The notes beneath the pieces are model-generated. The model made no database searches. It was not told the DNA's origin and was given only the letters and a program-made list of their open reading frames with translations. Below are positions 59,269 to 64,000 of a DNA stretch of 64,000 bases, in pieces. The DNA comes from Homalodisca vitripennis (lineage: Eukaryota > Arthropoda > Insecta > Hemiptera > Cicadellidae): assembly GCF_021130785.1 (NCBI RefSeq), contig NC_060213.1, forward strand, positions 95,100,501 to 95,164,500, read 5' to 3'. Within the stretch, counting starts at the first letter, position 1. The number at the start of each line of letters is the position of its first letter. The translations under genes and the position numbers were made by a program.

Positions 59269-60671
59269 CACTCTGGGTTAGTGCACTTCATGTACCCTTA
59301 AAAGAAAACCAATTATAACAAAGTAATTGTTCCAGGCACATGTATCATAATTTGGAACGCTACTCCCTCATTCTTGGATAAGCCTCATGAGATTTCACTT
59401 GGGGCCGGTTGCCTCGGTCACCCCTAATTTTGAAAGTCACCCGGACTGGTCCCTTGTAAAAGATACAGTAAAATAGGAAATTCAGTAATTGTAAACTTAA
59501 CACTAAATGGAGCTGCTCATCAGGCTTACATAGAATTTCTATCAAGCCGCTAAGGCACCAACCAACAATTACTGAACTCTATTCCTTAAGGGCCCTGTGA
59601 AAAGACTTAAAACTAGTGGCTGGATAGCCGTTACACTGTAAATGCGTGGAGGGACTCTGGAAGGCGGTTCACAAACCATCATTTAGTTTTATAGGCATAA
59701 CGTTGACGTTCTTCCCGAACAACAACGACAGGAGGACACTGTCCCCACACTCCTCAAATCCTCTCAAACTCACAAAAGAATATCAACACAGAAAAAAAAG
59801 AAAAACTACAACTACAATATTCCGCCCCCCACGCTTGGTATTTAAGGGCATTTGTGGACCTGGGGGCACCCCATGGTTTTCACCTCGCTACCCCTGGGAG
59901 CAGGGAAGCTCACCGATACCTTCCTCCTACTGGCCTTTACATTCTAATGGTGCCTTAGAGCTTCTAACAAGTCTAACCCCATTTCAACTTACATGTGACA
60001 CAAAAATTCCTTAAATAACAGTTAAATTTTCAGTGAATACATAAAATATGAATAAACACAAGGGTTAATACCCTGCCTACTATGTTAATACAATTCTGCA
60101 GACCTGGTAAAGACATCTTTTCTGTCTTGCTAATGGGGTCCGGAAAATCCCTTAGCAAGACACTCTCAAAGGCGTTATTACTGGAATGCCACTTCATTTT
60201 AAATTTAGGAAAGTTATTCGAGCTGTTTCAGTGTATCTATAGTCCGGTTGGGGAGTTGAAAGGAAAGGGTATTTGGGTTTAGGGGTGCCGGCTTTACCTT
60301 CCCATAGATACCAGTTTGACTCGAGCATTCTTGATCCTCTTAGGATATGCTATTTACTTTAATAGAATGTTCAAGGAATTATAGTAACTCTGCCATTACC
60401 AGTCTGCGTTAACATACATACACAAGTCAAAACCAAGTGGTCAGCATACAGAGAACATCAACAAACATATTAGGGGATCCCCAATCACTCTTCCACCATG
60501 TCTCTACGACTAAGAATCCAGAAGCACTCGTTCAGTCTCGACACAGGTTGATCTCCGGTTTTTTTTTTTCAAAGTAATACACATACACACATCCCGATGA
60601 AGTTGTAAGTTCACAACTAATTTCACACTTACTTAAAGTGTCCAGGGCCCAACTTTCCACTCCTTGTTAGA
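58537..60671 (-). other. Long region between env and the 3' LTR without a clear gene
   Basis: About 2.1 kb separate the env stop from the polypurine tract, much more than usual. Both strands have only short ORFs (up to 122 codons at 59646-60014, plus strand) with no motif I recognise. A 46-base T run at 59231-59276 lies inside. The region may be an extended 3' UTR, a decayed extra ORF, or a nested insertion. Confidence 0.5.
59231..59276. repeat. 46-base poly(T) run
   Basis: An uninterrupted T run (poly(A) on the minus strand) within the retroelement. It could be the tail of a nested retroposed sequence lying at its right, but I found no flanking duplication. Confidence 0.9.
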
Positions 60672-62658
60672 TTAACGTACGGTCAGTTTGACGTCAGTTG
60701 CGGTTCGTGGGGTTGACATACTCCCACTCTGGTCTCGATCAATTTCGCCTTGATCAGCATCCGATCTAGGAACAGTGCGTACAGTCTCCTCGAGGGTCTG
60801 GAGAGACGACTCTGTCTGGGCGGCCTGCGGATGCTGTGTGCTACCTCCCAGGGCGGCACGGAGCAGGTCGGCAACTCGCACCCTCCATCTTAGCAACAGA
60901 ACAACAACAGTTAACACCACAACAAGAGACGTACCACTAAACGTTGCATACTTGATAACCATCCGTCTGTGATAGTGGGACCTAAGTAATTGTACTGTAC
61001 CCTCTAGGGAATATTCTTTAACACTTAGGGTGCCCAGCTGATCATCTAGTCCCTGCAGGACTTTCAAAGTTTCATTTACATCATGTACCAGTAAGCTGTA
61101 TTCTTCACTACTGTACATCCCATCAACTTCTGGGAAAAGAATCTTTCCAAATTCACTCGAATACGAGGAGCTGCCGATAAATCGGGCAGGCACCCTATAG
61201 CCATCAGCAATCAGATCACATCTGTCTTGCTTCGGTATTTCACCCTCACCTTTCAGGGTGATCGCACTTACATTCAGGTTTGCATCACGCCCAAAACAAT
61301 TTAATATAACTCGTGTTTCTTTTGATGTGGCGTAGAGCCAGCGGGTAGGTGTTCTAATTAGAACGGGGGACTGTAAGCCAGATATCAACTTTCTACTACA
61401 TAACGTTACGTGCTCTTTCATTAATAAATCTACTACACAGTTGGGTCGTTTGTAGACGCTTAATAAGGCGTCTGACAACGGACACACCGTGAGTTTGCCA
61501 AATTTACATTCCCTTGCAAAGATTTCTGGTGAATAAACTGAATAAGTCTGCCTGTCTTTACTAATCACAAGTTTTTGATCTGCCACTTCCCATTTCACCC
61601 ACTTTGCGAGTGAAGGGTCGTAAACGGGATATAAACTATCACATTGAAAGTTTCAAACAACTGATTATCATTTTTCAGGGGTAGCTTAATTAATACCCTC
61701 AATTGAGAATTCGTTACATATGATTGTATTGTGGCAAATTTGTAGAAATTATGCAAATTCTCTAATTTTACATCTAAAAACAATTTTACTGGAGGTGGTA
61801 TTACGTTTTCCACGGAAGTCAGGACCTTCAAGAACTGATGGGGAGGCAACAGGTTACTGGTCATTTTTCCGGCAGCTAGATCCTCAATGGCCAGGTGAAG
61901 CCTGGCCATCCTCTGGACAGCTAGATTAATAGCATCTTTAACCTCCGAAAGGGCTGAGTTCAGCTTCAAATACTGAAAAAGGGTTCTCAACTGGTTGGCA
62001 TATATAAGTTCTCTGATATAATTACGGGCCATAGTTATGTGCATCACCTCGTGATATTCTTTTATGGTAGAGATAATTTTGTTTATTGCTCTAGAATGGT
62101 TGGAAATTTCCGATTGCATATTACCTAAAACGGTTATTTGGTCTTTAGTGTGTTATGGGAAAGGTCATCACTTAGATTTTCTATTTCATTTATCCTACTA
62201 TTGGTTAATTCCAGATCACTATCCGTTGCAGTACCAAACAGAAATTTTAGTACCTGGCCTCCCACATCGATTAAGCCTCGCTTTTGCCGAGTACTAGATA
62301 CTAAGGTAGTCAAGTCACTGGTTTGGCCGACGTAGTCTGCTACCAGCTGCTGCAAACCTACATACTCGTACCTGAATCCTGCTTCTAATCCTCGTACCGG
62401 AGAGTGCATGCTTACATTCCCCGCTAAGAGGTCTTGAAAGAACTCATCGTACTGACCTTTTACCTTGAATAGCAATATACTTAGGTTCTGGTTTTCCTCT
62501 TCTACTTCCGTGAAGTTGTACTGCATCACTATGGTCCAATGGCTGTCAGTGAGGAGCACATCTCCCTCCTTTTCGAAGACGACACCTCGGTGAAAACCCC
62601 AGGCGACTCCAAGCGTAAATAACATGTCAATTAGGCCTATAACAGAGGCAATGGTATT
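60672..62658 (-). pseudogene. Endogenous retroviral envelope gene (F-type), broken by two frameshifts
   Basis: Three consecutive minus-strand frames (62658-62134, 62119-61595, 61598-60672) read as one envelope protein split by two apparent single-base shifts, near 62135-62150 and near 61620-61630. The first segment has hydrophobic residues before and around its ATG at 62625 (possible signal peptide) and a furin-type site RQKR followed by GLIDVGG and FGTATDSD, like the fusion-peptide region of gypsy errantivirus and baculovirus F proteins. The last segment has a transmembrane stretch (SLVVVLTVVVLLLRW, about residues 222-237 of that segment) and a cytoplasmic tail of about 70 residues. Such proteins mediate membrane fusion between insect cells. 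This copy cannot produce a full protein. It follows pol by about 270 bp, the usual gene order. Confidence 0.88.
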
Positions 62659-62925
62659 TTATACAGCAAAAATAAAGTTGACATCTCGCCTAATCCCGGG
62701 CTACGTAGCGACTAAACTACCGCTTATCTACCAAAGATAGATTCAAGATTCTAACAAAGTCTCCCAACCGCGCAGGTACACGCTTGTTTCTCTTTGGGCG
62801 CTGCAACTCATCAGAAGGTCCGGCGACCGCTGCTGGGTCCCTCGGAGCACCTGCTTGAACTTTTTACGTCATCAATGTCTGGAGGTGGATCACCATTGAC
62901 CTCTTCTTCCTCCTCGTCATCGTCG

Positions 62926-63999
62926 TCACCTAAACCTGTCATCCTCATCTCGAGGCCTAGGGTCGCTTAGATACTCAGCCTGTTGGGGAGGCACGGAAGC
63001 TCTTCCCAAGCAGGGCTTGATCCGGTTTACATGGACTGTCACCTCTCTTTTCCGGATTTTTAACACCACATTCAACGGGGACAGTACTTTAACTATTTTG
63101 TACGGTCCGTTCCATAATTTCGACAACTTTTTAACCCGATGCCTACCTATACTAGGCACGTGCAACAGGACCATCTGCCCTTCGTTGTAGTTCACTTCGC
63201 GAGCCTTCTTGTTGTATTGCTTCTCATAACGGCTGCGAGCTGCGATCTTCCGTTTCTCGGCAATTTCAAACGTTTCTCTGAGCTTACTTCGCAGGGTTTC
63301 CACATGATCATTGTAAAGATCATCGCTTTCGGTGATGGTCAGGTCAGCCTCCATGGGCATTTCCATCTTCCGACCAAAAACCATTTCAAACGGGGAAAAC
63401 CCTGTCGACTCATGACCTTGGGAGTTGTATGCCATCGTGACGTAAGGGAGGTACTCATCCCAATCGGTCTGATGCCGATTTACAAAATGGCTCAACATAC
63501 GCGCAATAGTCGAGTGCACTCTTTCTAAACGGCCGTTCGACTGAGGGTGGAATCCTGTAGTCTGTATCTTACGAACATGTAAGAACTTACAGAGCTGACT
63601 GATTAGATCAGAGGTAAAGTTCGCACCCTGGTCGGTAATAAGGATCTTTGGCACGCCAAACTTGGTTATCACACGCTGTACGAGAGCCCGCGCGACACTT
63701 TCTGCCGTTTGATCAGGTAACGGAATAAATTCGCAATATCGCGAGAAATGATCCATTACGCTTAAAATATACACGTTACGAGACTCACTAAGGGGCAACG
63801 GTCCCACTATGTCGGCTGCGATTACTTCAAATGGTTCTCGGGGTTCGTTGAAAACTTCTCCTAGGGGTGCTTTGATTTTTCCATAGTTTGTCCGCTGACT
63901 ACAACTACGACACGTCCTAACGTAATCCAGTACGTCCTTATCCATCTTTCTCCACCAAAATTTCTGTCGTACCCGTTCCAATGTCTTTGCTACCCCGGC
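62926..63999 (-). CDS. Integrase part of Pol, gypsy/errantivirus type, partial at window edge
   Basis: The frame enters from the right edge of the window and runs to the stop at 62928-62926. Counting from the Met at 63981, a zinc-binding CRSC is at about 24-27. The DD35E catalytic residues are D57 (AADIVG), D117 (ITDQGANF) and E153 (GRLERVHS), with 35 residues between the last two. A GPY/F-type module (LWNGPYKIVK) and HVNRIKPC tail end the protein. The enzyme inserts the reverse-transcribed copy into host DNA. The part in the window is uninterrupted, in contrast to env. Protease, reverse transcriptase and RNase H, and gag, should lie beyond the right edge. Confidence 0.93.
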   Translation of the reverse strand, partial: AGVAKTLERVRQKFWWRKMDKDVLDYVRTCRSCSQRTNYGKIKAPLGEVFNEPREPFEVIAADIVGPLPLSESRNVYILSVMDHFSRYCEFIPLPDQTAESVARALVQRVITKFGVPKILITDQGANFTSDLISQLCKFLHVRKIQTTGFHPQSNGRLERVHSTIARMLSHFVNRHQTDWDEYLPYVTMAYNSQGHESTGFSPFEMVFGRKMEMPMEADLTITESDDLYNDHVETLRSKLRETFEIAEKRKIAARSRYEKQYNKKAREVNYNEGQMVLLHVPSIGRHRVKKLSKLWNGPYKIVKVLSPLNVVLKIRKREVTVHVNRIKPCLGRASVPPQQAEYLSDPRPRDEDDRFR

Positions 64000-64000
64000 G

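Noticed and set aside
59646..60014. 122-codon plus-strand gene inside the retroelement
   Set aside because: It is antisense to pol and env and lies in a non-coding region; Pro-rich composition follows from local base composition.
62064..63528. Plus-strand ORFs of 65-129 codons
   Set aside because: They are antisense shadows of env and integrase.

Overview
The window is AT-rich, gene-poor animal nuclear DNA built mostly of transposable elements. The element set (intact piggyBac, Tc1/mariner-type element, Polinton/Maverick derivative, tRNA-derived SINEs, errantivirus-like LTR element with an F-type env) suggests an insect, possibly hemipteran. The sequence does not fix the species. No complete host protein-coding gene is recognisable. 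Two places look like host promoter or first-exon signals (about 37.3-37.65 kb and 49.6 kb).

Layout, left to right. A foldback repeat sits at 1-170. A 2.2-kb Tc1/mariner-type transposon with 360-bp inverted repeats and a broken transposase lies at 1766-3967. From about 7.3 to 20.4 kb there is a long, old, non-coding dispersed repeat (called R here). R is interrupted by a 396-bp MITE (7959-8354), by an intact 3.7-kb piggyBac element (10029-13761, 704-residue transposase) and by a 2.8-kb Polinton/Maverick deletion derivative (14342-17116, exact 6-bp target duplication, nearly identical 258/261-bp inverted repeats, remnant of an adenain-type protease). At 25.4-26.6 kb there is a two-copy tandem repeat of about 580 bp. 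A foldback element with TA microsatellites lies at 34.7-35.2 kb. A second copy of R occupies 35.2-37.0 kb, followed by a promoter-like island. A 5'-truncated LINE with RNase H, poly(A) and an exact 12-bp target duplication lies at 38.7-39.5 kb. Two tRNA-derived SINEs among TA microsatellites lie at 45.9-46.4 kb, and a third R copy starts at 47.3 kb.

The right end (57.7 kb to the edge) is the 3' part of an LTR retrotransposon / endogenous retrovirus of the gypsy-errantivirus type on the minus strand: integrase running off the window edge, an env gene broken by two frameshifts, about 2.1 kb without a clear gene, a polypurine tract and a 790-bp 3' LTR.

The genes do not form a host pathway; the story is layered insertion. 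R is oldest and partly duplicated. The MITE, piggyBac and Polinton derivative inserted into it, and R copies elsewhere act as empty-site references. The piggyBac and the Polinton derivative look young (uninterrupted ORF; inverted repeats differing by only three 1-nt indels). The Tc element, LINE and env are decayed. All similarity statements come from reading the sequence by eye; no database search was run.
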